From positions 1 to 64,000 of the forward strand of contig NZ_CP180537.1 in NCBI RefSeq assembly GCF_047777955.1: DNA of 64,000 nucleotides. The letters are read 5' to 3'. The DNA is from Didemnitutus sp047777955. GTDB lineage: Bacteria; Verrucomicrobiota; Verrucomicrobiia; Opitutales; Opitutaceae. Position numbers and translations under genes: made by a program. The notes beneath the pieces are model-generated. The model saw nothing but the letters and a program-made list of their open reading frames with translations. It did not search any database and had not been told where the DNA came from. Positions 1-8,759 of the stretch are shown here, one piece after another (the first letter of the stretch is position 1; each line of letters begins with the position of its first letter).

Positions 1-456
1 CTCGCGCCCGGCGGACTCGACCGCGGCCTGACGCTCGCGCTCGACGGCATCCAGGACCCCGGCAACGTCGGCACGCTGCTGCGCATCGCCGACTGGTTCG
101 ACTTCGACCGCGTCGTGCTTTCGCCCGACTGCGCCGACCTGTTTTCCCAGAAGGTCATCAACGCCAGCATGGGCTCGTTCGCGCGCGTCGCCGCCCACAC
201 CGCGCCGCTGGCCGACGCGCTCGCCGGCTGCGCCGCGCCCGTCCTCGGCTGCGATCTGGCCGGCGACGACGTCCATGCCCTGCCGCCGCTGCGCGACGCC
301 GTGGTCGTGATCGGCAGCGAGGGCCGCGGCCTGTCGCCCGCCGTGGCCGCGCGCGTGACGCGCCGCGTGACGATCCCGAAGTTCGGCGGCGCCGAGTCGC
401 TCAACGCCGCCGTCGCCGCCGCGATCGTCTGCGACAACCTGCGGCGCACGCGGTAG
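1..456 (+). CDS. TrmH/SpoU-family RNA 2'-O-methyltransferase, 3' part
   Basis: The frame is open from base 1, so the N-terminus lies outside the window; 151 residues remain. All three SpoU (SPOUT) motifs are visible: motif 1 'DPGNVGTLLRIADWF', motif 2 'VVIGSEGRGLS', and motif 3 'SLNAAVAAAI', which form the knotted S-adenosylmethionine pocket. The family methylates a ribose 2'-OH in tRNA or rRNA in the cytoplasm. Which RNA is modified cannot be told, because the substrate-binding N-terminal domain is missing. The stop codon TAG is part of the GTAGGG-type palindrome that follows. Confidence 0.9.
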   Translation, partial: LAPGGLDRGLTLALDGIQDPGNVGTLLRIADWFDFDRVVLSPDCADLFSQKVINASMGSFARVAAHTAPLADALAGCAAPVLGCDLAGDDVHALPPLRDAVVVIGSEGRGLSPAVAARVTRRVTIPKFGGAESLNAAVAAAIVCDNLRRTR

Positions 457-475
457 GGCCGGCTACAGCCGGCCC
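453..475. repeat. GTAGGG-type palindrome overlapping a stop codon
   Basis: GTAGGGCCGGC-TACA-GCCGGCCC: the arms 456-463 and 468-475 are perfectly complementary around a 4-base loop. The first bases include the TAG stop of the methyltransferase. It may act as a terminator, although no T run follows. It shares the leading GTAGGG with palindromes near 37777, 57144 and (as CCCCTAC) 62361, so I read it as one member of an interspersed REP-like family. Confidence 0.6.
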
Positions 476-503
476 AGTCGGCTTTCGTCGCCGCCCGCCG
501 CGT

Positions 504-548
504 GCGAGCAGGCTTGGACTCGGACCGGCTGCAGCCGGTCCTGCTCGC
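504..548. repeat. Nested inverted repeat
   Basis: A perfect 20-base palindrome (522-541, centred on CTGCAG) lies inside a wider inverted repeat, gcgagcagg (504-512) with cctgctcgc (540-548). The two structures share bases 540-541 and so partly compete. The inner core resembles the 453-475 element ('ggctacagccgg' versus 'ggctgcagccgg'), so this intergenic gap may hold two related repeat units. The rest of 457-582 shows nothing else. Confidence 0.45.
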
Positions 549-582
549 TGCGCCCTGAGCCGAAAGCGCCAAGCCGCGCGCC

Positions 583-1016
583 TTGACTTCGGCCGCCGTC
601 CGGGAATCTTTCGCGCCGGTGCCACGCCTCCGCCAGTTCCCGCTCGCCTGCCTCGCCCTCGTCCTGTGGCTGTGGGGCACGCAGCATTGCACGCTGGAGG
701 CGGCGGGCATCCTCGACGGCGTCGGAGCCGCCCCGACGTGTGTGTCCGACGACAACGGCCACTGCGTGGCCGACGGCTGCGACACGGTCGAGAACGGCGC
801 CTATCGCATCACCGACGCGACCGTCCACGTGCCCGCGCCCGAGGCGGTCTGCCCCGACTGCTGCCTGTGCCTCGCGCTGCTGGCGCCGCTGGCCGAAGAG
901 CCGGCCTGCTTCGCCACGGCCGAGCCGTTCGTCCCCGATTTGAGCTGGGTGCCCGCGTGGCACTTCGAGCGCCGCCTGGCCCCGCCGTCGCGCGCCCCTC
1001 CCGACTCCTCGCCTGA
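583..1016 (+). CDS. Small Cys-rich exported protein at the head of a metal-efflux operon (probable frameshift at the end)
   Basis: Unrecognised by name. Starts are TTG at 583 or GTG at 619. The GTG start places 'FPLACLALVLWLWGTQHC' right after a short basic stretch, a good signal peptide or anchor. The mature part is rich in Cys (pairs near residues 60-66 and 'CPDCCLCLALL'), which suits metal binding. The frame has no stop of its own and runs into unlikely Arg/Pro-rich sequence under the TolC gene. Adding one C to the CCCC run at 995-998 would end the protein neatly as '..PSRAPSRLLA' at TGA 1014-1016. I infer a lost base there. The position directly upstream of tolC/adaptor/RND genes suggests a role in metal efflux or sensing. 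Confidence 0.5.
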
Positions 1017-1066
1017 TCCGTTCCGACGCGAACGGATAGGCTGCGTTCCGCGCCCGCGTCGCGGGC
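1016..1066 (+). promoter_or_regulatory. Two hairpins in the leader of the efflux operon
   Basis: Hairpin 1 is an 8-bp perfect stem, atccgttc (1016-1023) with gaacggat (1030-1037). Hairpin 2 is gcccgc (1052-1057) with gcgggc (1061-1066), followed by TTTCCC. They lie between the small Cys-rich gene and tolC. They could be an attenuator, an intergenic processing site or an operator dyad; the sequence alone does not decide. Confidence 0.3.
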
Positions 1067-1138
1067 TTTCCCACCTCCGGCCTGGCCGTGCCATGTCCGC
1101 ACGCCGCGGCTTTCCCCTCACGTCCGTCGATTCCTTTC

Positions 1139-2416
1139 ATGAAAACGTCCTCTCTCCTTCTCGCTCTCCTCCTCGCGTCCGCCACCGCGTCCGCGCAATC
1201 CGCCCCGCCGGCCGCCGCGCCGCGGAGCGCCGGCGACCTCGTCGCCGAGATCCTCGCCCACAATCCCGAACTCGCCGTCTACACCGCCGAGATCGACGCC
1301 GCCCAGGCCGGCCTCGCCGCCGCCGGCACGCGCGACAACCCCGTGCTCTCCGTCGAAACCGGCCGCAAGCGCGTGCGCGACTCCGCCGGCGTGCTCGCCG
1401 GCGAGGGCGCCGTGTGGTCCGCGTCCGTCGCGCAGACCTTCGAGTGGCCCGGCCGCCTCGCCTTGCGCAAGGCCGTCGCCAACCGCGATGTCGCGCTGGC
1501 CGAGCTCGGCCTCGCGCGCTTTCGCGCCGCGCTGGCGCAGCGGACCCGCACGCTCGCCTTCTCGCTCCACGCCGCGCAGGAGCGCGCCGCCGCCACCGCC
1601 GAGGTCGCCGCGCGCTACCGCGCGCTGCGCGACCTCTTCCTCGCCCGCGATCCGGGCGGCATCACGCCGCTGCTCGAGACCCGCGTCCTCGAGGCGCAGG
1701 AACTCGCACTCCAGCGCCGCGCCACCGACGCCCAGCTCGCGCTCCATGCCGCCCTGGCCGAGCTGAACCAGCTGCGCGGCTCGCCCGCCGACGCCCCGCT
1801 CGCGGTCACCGACGCTCCGCCGCGCTTCGCCGCCGCGCCCGCGACCGAGGCGCTGCTCGCCGCCGCGCGCGAGAACAACTTCGAGTTCCGCTCCGCCAAG
1901 CTCGAGCTGGAGCAGCAGGGTTTCGCCGTCTCGCTCGCCCGCCACGAGCGCCGCCCGAGCTTCACCGTCAGTCCCTACGTCACCCAGGAAAACGCGGGCG
2001 ACCGCGAGCGCACCGTCGGGGTCGGCTTCTCGCTGCCCTTGCCGGTCAGCCGCCGCGCCAACGCCGGTGTCGCCGCCGCCGAGGCGCGCCGCCGCCAGGC
2101 CGAGACCGCCGTGCTCGTCGCCCAGCGCACGCTCGAGCGCGAAGTGCTCACCGCCGTCCAGCGCTACGCCGCGAAGACCGCCGAGGCCGCCGACTGGTCG
2201 CCCGAGGCCGGCAAGAAGTTTCGCGAGGCCGCCGAGCTGGCCGACCGCCACTACCGCCTCGGCGCCGTGCCGATCTCGACCTACGTCGAGCTCCAGAATT
2301 CCTACCTCGAGGCGATCGACGCCCTCTGCCAGACGCGCCTCGACGCGCTCGAAGCCGCCGGCGCCCTCGAACTGCTCACGGGCACGACGCTGGTGGACGC
2401 GGAGGTGCGGCCATGA
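1139..2416 (+). CDS. TolC-family outer-membrane efflux protein (CusC/CzcC type)
   Basis: 425 residues, the usual length for the outer-membrane factor of an RND metal pump. A clear signal peptide is present ('MKTSSLLLALLLASATASA'), then two OEP repeats of long Ala/Glu/Arg-rich helices ('HNPELAVYTAEIDAAQAGL'; 'YVELQNSYLEAIDALCQTRL' near the C-terminus). It should form the trimeric channel that passes metal ions from the adaptor and pump across the outer membrane. ATG 1139 is chosen because it begins the signal peptide. Its TGA overlaps the adaptor ATG (ATGA at 2413-2416), so the two are translationally coupled. Confidence 0.88.
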   Translation: MKTSSLLLALLLASATASAQSAPPAAAPRSAGDLVAEILAHNPELAVYTAEIDAAQAGLAAAGTRDNPVLSVETGRKRVRDSAGVLAGEGAVWSASVAQTFEWPGRLALRKAVANRDVALAELGLARFRAALAQRTRTLAFSLHAAQERAAATAEVAARYRALRDLFLARDPGGITPLLETRVLEAQELALQRRATDAQLALHAALAELNQLRGSPADAPLAVTDAPPRFAAAPATEALLAAARENNFEFRSAKLELEQQGFAVSLARHERRPSFTVSPYVTQENAGDRERTVGVGFSLPLPVSRRANAGVAAAEARRRQAETAVLVAQRTLEREVLTAVQRYAAKTAEAADWSPEAGKKFREAAELADRHYRLGAVPISTYVELQNSYLEAIDALCQTRLDALEAAGALELLTGTTLVDAEVRP

Positions 2417-3222
2417 GGACGCCCCCGCGCTTCCTGCCCGCCCTCGCGATCATCGGGGCGCTCGCGCTCGCCGGTTGCGGCAAGTCCGGCCCCGCGGCGG
2501 GCGACGACCACGACCACGCCCACGAGGCCCAGGGCGAGTCCCCGCACGGTCACGACGAGAAAACCGGTGCGACCGACGATCACGATCATGACCACGGGCA
2601 TGATCACGACGCCGAGAAAAAGGACGAGCCCGGCCACGATCACGGCGACGAGGAAGCCGGCGGCTCGGCGCGCTTCGAGGCCGGCCGCGGCCTCGCCCTC
2701 GAGCCCGAGACCGTCGCCGCCATCGGCCTCACCCCCGCGACCGTCCAGTCGCGCCCGCTTGCGGCCAAGGCGGAAATCACCGCCACCGTCTTCGACGCCG
2801 GCCCGCCCGCGCGGGCGAGTGCGCTGGTGCCGCTCGCGGTCGCCGAGACCTTCGCCGGCGACCCGCACGTGCGGGCGGTGCACCGCGACACGTTGAACGC
2901 CCTCGGTCAGGTCGAGCTCGTCGTCGCCGCGCCCGCGGGCGCGACCGTCGGCGCGACGCTCGCCCTCGAGTTGCGCACGCCGGCGCGCGAAGCCCTCAGC
3001 GTGCCGCGCGCCGCCGTGCTGCGCACGGCCACGGGCGTCTTCGTCTACATCCAACGCGGCGAGCACTGGCTCCGCACGCCCGTCACCGCAGGCGCGAGCG
3101 ACGGCGGGTTCACCGCCATCACCGACGGCCTCGCGGCCGGCGATACCGTCGCCGCGACCGCCGTCGAACACCTCTGGCTCACCGAGCTGCGCCTGACCAA
3201 GGGCGGCGGCCACAGTCACTAA
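2413..3222 (+). CDS. His-rich periplasmic adaptor lipoprotein of the metal-efflux RND system
   Basis: 269 residues. A lipobox ('ALAGC') gives a lipid-anchored protein. It is followed by an exceptionally His/Asp/Glu-rich stretch (about residues 33-80, many HDHD/HGHD units), a likely metal-collecting region, and the tail 'GGGHSH' is also His-rich. The rest matches the C-terminal part of HlyD/CusB-type adaptors (beta-barrel and membrane-proximal domains: 'LSVPRAAVLRTATGVFVYI'). It is clearly shorter than typical adaptors of about 400 residues and seems to lack the long alpha-hairpin, so it may be a reduced form. It lies between the TolC-like and RND genes, coupled to the first by ATGA. Confidence 0.78.
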   Translation: MRTPPRFLPALAIIGALALAGCGKSGPAAGDDHDHAHEAQGESPHGHDEKTGATDDHDHDHGHDHDAEKKDEPGHDHGDEEAGGSARFEAGRGLALEPETVAAIGLTPATVQSRPLAAKAEITATVFDAGPPARASALVPLAVAETFAGDPHVRAVHRDTLNALGQVELVVAAPAGATVGATLALELRTPAREALSVPRAAVLRTATGVFVYIQRGEHWLRTPVTAGASDGGFTAITDGLAAGDTVAATAVEHLWLTELRLTKGGGHSH

Positions 3223-3238
3223 ACCTCTCTTTTTTTCC

Positions 3239-6200
3239 ATGATCGACCGCATTTTGAATTTTTCCCTGCGGCAGCGCGTCTTCGTGCTGCTCGGGACGCT
3301 CGCGCTGCTCGGCGCGGGCATTTGGGCTGCGTTCCACCTGCCGGTGGACGCCACGCCCGACATCACCAACGTCCAGGTGCAGGTGAACACCGAGGTCAAG
3401 GGCCTCGCCCCCGAGGAGATTGAAAAACTCGTCACCTTCCCGCTCGAGATGGAGATGAGCGGCGTGCCCGGCATGACCGAGCTCCGCTCGCTCTCCAAGA
3501 CCGGGCTCTCGCAGCTCACGCTCGTCTTCGCCGACGGCACCGACGTCTACCGCGCGCGCCAGCTCGTCAGCGAGCGCCTGCAGGGTGCCGCCGAGGAGCT
3601 GCCCGCCGGCCTCTCACCCAAGCTCGCTCCGATCACGACCGGTCTCGGCGAGATTTTCTATTACGTGATCGACTACGCGCCCGACGCGCCGGCCAAGCCC
3701 GCGACGCGCGCGGAGCAATTGATGGAGCTGAAACTCCTCCACGATTTCGTGGTGAAGCCCGCGCTCCGCACCGTGCCCGGCCTCGCCGAGGTCAACGCCT
3801 CCGGCGGCTACGAGAAGCAGATCGTCGTGCTGCCGCGGCCCGACGCCCTGCTCGCCACCGGCGTCACCTTCAGCGATCTCGCCGCCGTCATCGCCGAGAA
3901 CGTCGAAAACGCCGGCGGCGGCGCCGTGCAGATCGGCGGCGAACAGATCGCCATCCGCACCGACAGCCGCGTGCAAACCGCCGAGGAAATCGCCCACCTG
4001 CCGCTCAAGTTCCGCGGCGCCGCCGCCACGCCGCTGCTCGTGCGCGACGTTGCCGAGGTCGGCATCGGCTCCAGCCTGCGCACCGGCTCCGCCACCCACA
4101 ACGGCCGCGAGGCCGTGCTCGGCGCGGCGCTCATGCTCTCCGGCGAAAACTCCCGCATCGTCGCCCGCCGCGTCGCGGAGAAACTCGCCGAGATCAAACC
4201 GCGTCTGCCCGCCGGCGTGACGCTCGAGACGGTTTACGACCGCACCGACCTCGTCGACCGCACCATCGCCACGGTGGAGAAAAACCTCTTCGAGGGCGCG
4301 ATCTTCGTCGTCGTGGTGCTGCTCGCGCTGCTGGGCAACTGGCGCGCGGCGCTGATCGTGTCGCTCGCGATCCCGCTGTCGTTCCTCTTCGCCATCACCG
4401 GCATGGTGCGCTTCGGCGTCTCGGGCAACCTGATGAGCCTCGGTGCGGTGGACTTCGGCCTGATCATCGACGGCGCCGTCGTCATGGTGGAGAACATCGT
4501 CCGCCGGCTCGCCGAGCGCCAGCACACCACCGGCCGGCTGCTCGACTTCCGCGAGCGGCTCGAGACCGTGCTCGCCGCGGCCAAGGAGGTCGGCCGCCCG
4601 ACGTTCTTCGGCGTGTTCATCATCACCATCGTCTACGTGCCGATCCTCACCCTCACCGGCATCGAGGGGAAGATGTTCCAGCCGATGGCGCTGACGGTGA
4701 TCTTCGCGCTCGTCGGCGCGCTGCTGCTCGCGCTCACGCTCATGCCCGTGCTCTGCGCCTACCTGCTGCGCGGACGCATCGCGGAGCACGACAACGTCGC
4801 GATCCGCGCCGCCAAGGCCGCCTACCGCCCGGTCCTCGCGCTCGCGCTGCGCCTGCGCTGGCTGTTCGTCGGCGGCGCCGTGGCGCTGGCCGCGCTCGCG
4901 GTCGTCGTCTTCACGCGCCTCGGCGCGGAGTTCGTGCCGCAGCTCGACGAGGGCTCGTTCGCCGCGCACATGATCCGCACGACGAGCATCGGCCTCGACG
5001 CGGCGGTCGCGATGCAGGAGCAGACCGAACGCGTGCTGCGCGAGAAGTTTCCGCAGATCACGCACACGTTCTCGCGCATCGGCACCGCCGAGGTCGCCAC
5101 CGACCCCATGGGCGTGAACGTGGCCGACACCTACATCTTCTACCGCCCGCTCGCCGAGTGGCCGAAGGACGAGCACGGCCACACGCCGACCAAGGACGAG
5201 ATCGCCTCGCGCATGGCGCTCGAACTCGGCAAGCGCTTCCCGGCGCAGGCGTATCTCTTTTCCCAGCCGATCGAGATGCGCTTCAACGAAATCCTCGAGG
5301 GCACGCGCGCCGACATCGCGGTGAAGGTCTTCGGCGACGACTACACCGAGATCGAGCGCATCGCCACCGAGGCGCGCGAGATCCTCGAGCGCGTGCCCGG
5401 TGCGGCCGACGTGGAGTTCGACGCGCTGGGCAAGGCGCCGATGCTGGAGATCAAGCTCCGGCGCGACGCCATGACGCGCTACAACGTCCACGCCGGCGAA
5501 GTGAACGCGACGGTCTCCGCCGCGCTCGCCGGCCACGAGTCGGGTGTGATCGTCGACGGCAACCGCCGTTACCCGATCGTCGTCCGCCTGCCCGAGCACC
5601 TGCGCGCGGCCTTCGACGAGTTGAAGCACCTGCCGCTGCGCTCCTCGCACGAGGAGGGCGTGATCACGCTCGGGCAGGTCGCCGACTTCGTGGTCAACGA
5701 AAAGGTGAACACCATCGCCCGCGAGTCCGGCCAGCGGCGCGCCGCGATCATGGTCAACCTGCGCGGGCGCGACGTGGAGAGCTTCGTCACCGAGGCGAAG
5801 GCCCGGGTCGCGGCGGAGATCAAGCTGCCGCCGGGCTACGCCATCGAGTTCGGCGGCCAGTTCAAGAACCTGCAGGAAGCCCGCGCGCGGCTCGGCGTCA
5901 TCGTGCCGGCGGCGCTGGCGGTGATCTTCCTGCTGATCTTCGCCGCGTTCGGCAGCCTGCGGCAGGCGCTGCTGATCTTCACCGGCATCCCGCTGGCGGT
6001 GACCGGCGGCGTCTTCGCGCTCTGGGCGCGGGGGCTGCCGTTCTCGATCTCGGCCGGCATCGGCTTCATCGCGCTCAGCGGCGTGGCCGTGCTCAACGGC
6101 CTGATGCTCGTCAGCACCTTCAACCAGCTGCGCGAGGCCGGCCGCAGCGTGCGCGACGCCGTGATCGAGGGCGCGCTGACGCGGCTGCGGCCCGTGCTGA

Positions 6201-6373
6201 TGACGGCGCTCGTGGCCTCACTCGGACTGCTGCCGATGGCGCTCGCCACCGGCGCCGGCGCCGAGGTGCAGCGGCCGCTCGCGACCGTGGTCATCGGCGG
6301 CATCCTCAGCGCCACCTTCCTCACGCTCGTGCTCCTGCCCGCACTCTACGAGCGGTTCGAGCGCCCGGATTGA
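3239..6373 (+). CDS. czcA: CzcA-type heavy-metal efflux RND transporter
   Basis: 1044 residues, the full length of the family. The inner-membrane proton antiporter has two sets of TM helices separated by large periplasmic loops. TM4 carries 'DFGLIIDGAVVMVEN' with D405, D411 and E418; the spacing equals the D402/D408/E415 proton-relay residues I recall for CzcA. This signature is typical of the divalent-metal group (Co/Zn/Cd/Ni) rather than the Cu/Ag group, so I favour a CzcA-like specificity. Exact substrate is unproven. ATG 3239 follows the adaptor by 16 bases with a T-rich spacer and no strong Shine-Dalgarno. Confidence 0.93.
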   Translation: MIDRILNFSLRQRVFVLLGTLALLGAGIWAAFHLPVDATPDITNVQVQVNTEVKGLAPEEIEKLVTFPLEMEMSGVPGMTELRSLSKTGLSQLTLVFADGTDVYRARQLVSERLQGAAEELPAGLSPKLAPITTGLGEIFYYVIDYAPDAPAKPATRAEQLMELKLLHDFVVKPALRTVPGLAEVNASGGYEKQIVVLPRPDALLATGVTFSDLAAVIAENVENAGGGAVQIGGEQIAIRTDSRVQTAEEIAHLPLKFRGAAATPLLVRDVAEVGIGSSLRTGSATHNGREAVLGAALMLSGENSRIVARRVAEKLAEIKPRLPAGVTLETVYDRTDLVDRTIATVEKNLFEGAIFVVVVLLALLGNWRAALIVSLAIPLSFLFAITGMVRFGVSGNLMSLGAVDFGLIIDGAVVMVENIVRRLAERQHTTGRLLDFRERLETVLAAAKEVGRPTFFGVFIITIVYVPILTLTGIEGKMFQPMALTVIFALVGALLLALTLMPVLCAYLLRGRIAEHDNVAIRAAKAAYRPVLALALRLRWLFVGGAVALAALAVVVFTRLGAEFVPQLDEGSFAAHMIRTTSIGLDAAVAMQEQTERVLREKFPQITHTFSRIGTAEVATDPMGVNVADTYIFYRPLAEWPKDEHGHTPTKDEIASRMALELGKRFPAQAYLFSQPIEMRFNEILEGTRADIAVKVFGDDYTEIERIATEAREILERVPGAADVEFDALGKAPMLEIKLRRDAMTRYNVHAGEVNATVSAALAGHESGVIVDGNRRYPIVVRLPEHLRAAFDELKHLPLRSSHEEGVITLGQVADFVVNEKVNTIARESGQRRAAIMVNLRGRDVESFVTEAKARVAAEIKLPPGYAIEFGGQFKNLQEARARLGVIVPAALAVIFLLIFAAFGSLRQALLIFTGIPLAVTGGVFALWARGLPFSISAGIGFIALSGVAVLNGLMLVSTFNQLREAGRSVRDAVIEGALTRLRPVLMTALVASLGLLPMALATGAGAEVQRPLATVVIGGILSATFLTLVLLPALYERFERPD

Positions 6374-6422
6374 TCACCGGCCCGCGCCGCCCGGCATCGG
6401 CCGGCGCGGCGCACCGGCGGCC

Positions 6423-6746
6423 TCAGAGAAACGAACAGATGTATTCGCAGAGTCCGGCCTTCACCTCGATGGTGAAGCCGGACTTGCCCGGGACATCGAA
6501 GAACGTGCCCGCGGCGTAGTCCCGCCAGTCCTTGCCGCCATCGAGCTGCACGCGGCAGGCGCCGGCGACGATTTCCATGCGCTCGGGCGCGCCCGTGCCG
6601 AAGTGATACGAACCGGGAGAGATGAGCCCGAGCGTCTTCTTCGCGCCGCCGGGCAGGAGCACCGTGTGGCTGACGACCTTGCCGTCGAAATAGACGTTGG
6701 CCTTGGTGTGGACGGTGACGCCGCTGAATTCCGTGGGGAGTGCCAT
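6423..6746 (-). CDS. ppnP: Pyrimidine/purine nucleoside phosphorylase PpnP (YaiE/DUF1255)
   Basis: 107 residues, the usual size for this small cupin. Family features are 'VTVHTKANVYFDGKVVSHTV', 'LGLISPGSYHFGTGAPERME' and the end 'FTIEVKAGLCEYICSF'. The family phosphorolyses a broad range of nucleosides to base and ribose-1-phosphate in the cytoplasm. ATG at 6746 gives the standard N-terminus 'MALPTEFSGV'. It is convergent with the RND gene; 6374-6422 holds only GC-rich imperfect dyads. Confidence 0.9.
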   Translation of the reverse strand: MALPTEFSGVTVHTKANVYFDGKVVSHTVLLPGGAKKTLGLISPGSYHFGTGAPERMEIVAGACRVQLDGGKDWRDYAAGTFFDVPGKSGFTIEVKAGLCEYICSFL

Positions 6747-6826
6747 GCCGTGACCGTGCCAGCGGCCGCGCGCGCGGCAAGCCGCCGGCCTGTCATGCCG
6801 GATGCGCCCGGCCCCGCCGCCCGTGC

Positions 6827-7288
6827 CTACTCGATCCGTCCCTCGTCGAACTCCATCAGGTCGACGACGCTGATGATCTGCTCCACGCGGTCGGCGCAGC
6901 CCATGTTGGTCAGCGCTTCCTTCAGGAACTCCCGGCCGCTCGGCGTCATGCCCTTCTGCACATACTCGCGGTTCCACTTCGCCACGCGCCGGTCGGCGGG
7001 CAGGAGCGCCTGCAGTCTGACGTCGATCTCCGCGTCGCTCGCGGACTCGAACACGATCTGCTCCACCGCCGCCGGGTCGATGCCGAGGTGCAGGCAGAGG
7101 AAGCGGTCCATCCCGCGCTTGTAGTTCTTCGCGTAGCTCGCCGGCAGCGCGCCGTGCTGCTTGACGTATTTGGCCTTCGCCAGGAAGCGCGGCAGGTGCA
7201 GCAGGCCGGTGGCCGCGTGCGGCACGTAGGCCGACGGCAGGCACGTGAGCACTTCGCCGCTGGAGCCGGGGATGGGTTTCGAGGGCAT
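6827..7288 (-). CDS. DUF5069-like protein
   Basis: 153 residues, soluble, no signal peptide. 'LLHLPRFLAKAKYVKQHGALP' and 'DRFLCLHLGIDPAAVEQIV' resemble the DUF5069 proteins common in Verrucomicrobia. Function is unknown; I place it in the family from memory of its N-terminal 'hLPRhhxKhr' pattern. ATG 7288 ('MPSKPIPGSSGEV') is preferred. The frame is open to 7468, but that extension would run through the promoter and start of the divergent serA gene. Confidence 0.6.
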   Translation of the reverse strand: MPSKPIPGSSGEVLTCLPSAYVPHAATGLLHLPRFLAKAKYVKQHGALPASYAKNYKRGMDRFLCLHLGIDPAAVEQIVFESASDAEIDVRLQALLPADRRVAKWNREYVQKGMTPSGREFLKEALTNMGCADRVEQIISVVDLMEFDEGRIE

Positions 7289-7385
7289 CGGGAAACCAGC
7301 CAACCCATTCAGCGGGAGCTGGCAAGCCGCGTGACACAACCCGGCCTTGCCGGCGGGAGGATTCACGACGACCCTGCCCGCTCCC

Positions 7386-8621
7386 ATGCAAAAGCACTCC
7401 TTCGACAAACGCCGCATCAAGGTCCTGCTCCTCGAAGGCATCCACCAGAATGCCGTGGATGTCCTCAACGCCAGCGGCTACTCGTCGGTCAAGACGCTGC
7501 CGAAGTCCCTCACCGGCGACGCCCTCAAGGCCGCGCTGAAGGACGTGCACTTCCTCGGCATCCGCTCCCGCACCGAGATGACCGACGAGATGCTCGAGGC
7601 CGCGCCCAAGCTCGCCGCCATCGGCTGCTTCTGCATCGGCACCAACCAGGTCGACCTCAAGTCCGCGGCGCAGCGCGGCATCCCCGTCTTCAACGCCCCC
7701 TACTCCAACACCCGCAGCGTCGCCGAGCTCGTCATCGGCGAGGCCATCATGCTGCTGCGCGGCATCCCGGACAAGAACGCCCTCGTCCACCGCGGCGGCT
7801 GGTCCAAGAGCGCCGAGGGCAGCGTGGAGGTCCGCGGCAAGACCCTCGGCGTCGTCGGCTACGGCCACATCGGCACGCAGGTCAGCATCCTCGCCGAGCA
7901 CATGGGCATGCGCGTGATTTTCTACGACATCGAGGGCAAGCTCCCGCTCGGCAACGCCAAGGCGGTGTCGAAGCTCAACCAGCTCCTCGCCGAGTCGGAC
8001 GTCGTCTCGCTCCACGTCCCCGAGACGCCCGCGACGAAGAACATGATCGGCCGCGCCCAGCTCGCGCACATGAAGAAGGGCGCGCACCTCATCAACGCCG
8101 CCCGCGGCACCGTGGTCGATATCGACGCCCTCGCCGAGGCCCTGGAGAAAAAGCAGCTCGGCGGCGCCGCCATCGACGTCTTCCCCGTCGAGCCGAAGGG
8201 CAACGACGAGGAGTTCGTCTCCCCGCTGCGCAAGTTCGACAACGTCATCCTCACCCCGCACATCGGCGGCAGCACCGTCGAGGCGCAGGCCAACATCGGC
8301 ACCGAAGTCGCCGAGAAGCTCGTGCGCTACTCCGACAACGGCTCGAGCGTCACCGCGGTGAACTTCCCCGAGGTCACGCTCCCCGAGCACGCCGGCACCG
8401 GCAAGTCGCGCCTCCTGCACGTGCACCAGAACGTCCCGGGCGTGCTCGCGCACGTGAACGAGAAGTTCTCCAAGCGCGGCGTGAACATCTCCGCGCAATA
8501 CCTGCAGACCAACGAGCACATCGGCTACCTCGTCATGGACGTCGACGCCGCCGCCTCCGAGGTCGCGATCGACGAGCTGCTCAAGGTCCCCGGCACCATC
8601 CGCGCCCGCCTGCTCTACTGA
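7386..8621 (+). CDS. serA: D-3-phosphoglycerate dehydrogenase
   Basis: 411 residues, collinear with E. coli SerA (410). It oxidises 3-phosphoglycerate to 3-phosphohydroxypyruvate with NAD, the first step of serine synthesis. The NAD-binding motif is 'GVVGYGHIGTQ'. The catalytic Arg, Glu and His lie in 'INAARGTVVD', 'VFPVEPKGND' and 'TPHIGGSTVEAQ'. The C-terminal ACT domain ('HVHQNVPGVLAHVNEKF' to 'GTIRARLLY') is the serine-feedback domain. ATG 7386 ('MQKHSFDKRRIKV') aligns with the E. coli start; an upstream GTG/ATG extension adds an unlikely leader. Confidence 0.96.
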   Translation: MQKHSFDKRRIKVLLLEGIHQNAVDVLNASGYSSVKTLPKSLTGDALKAALKDVHFLGIRSRTEMTDEMLEAAPKLAAIGCFCIGTNQVDLKSAAQRGIPVFNAPYSNTRSVAELVIGEAIMLLRGIPDKNALVHRGGWSKSAEGSVEVRGKTLGVVGYGHIGTQVSILAEHMGMRVIFYDIEGKLPLGNAKAVSKLNQLLAESDVVSLHVPETPATKNMIGRAQLAHMKKGAHLINAARGTVVDIDALAEALEKKQLGGAAIDVFPVEPKGNDEEFVSPLRKFDNVILTPHIGGSTVEAQANIGTEVAEKLVRYSDNGSSVTAVNFPEVTLPEHAGTGKSRLLHVHQNVPGVLAHVNEKFSKRGVNISAQYLQTNEHIGYLVMDVDAAASEVAIDELLKVPGTIRARLLY

Positions 8622-8759
8622 GCCGGGTGACGGCGCGAACGCGCAGCCGCCGCCCGCCCGCCGCTTTGGCCGCGGCGGCGGCGCGCCCCCGGGCGAACGG
8701 CCACCCGCCGGCCCGGCGCCCGGGATTGAATAACCCCGCCGTTCGGGCGTCCTAGGGAC

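Noticed and set aside
583..3222. One long open frame from the Cys-rich gene through the adaptor (879 codons)
   Set aside because: Its middle is Arg/Pro-rich noise under the clear tolC gene in another frame. The adaptor has its own ATG at 2413 with a lipoprotein signal. The open frame is a GC-content effect plus a probable missing base.
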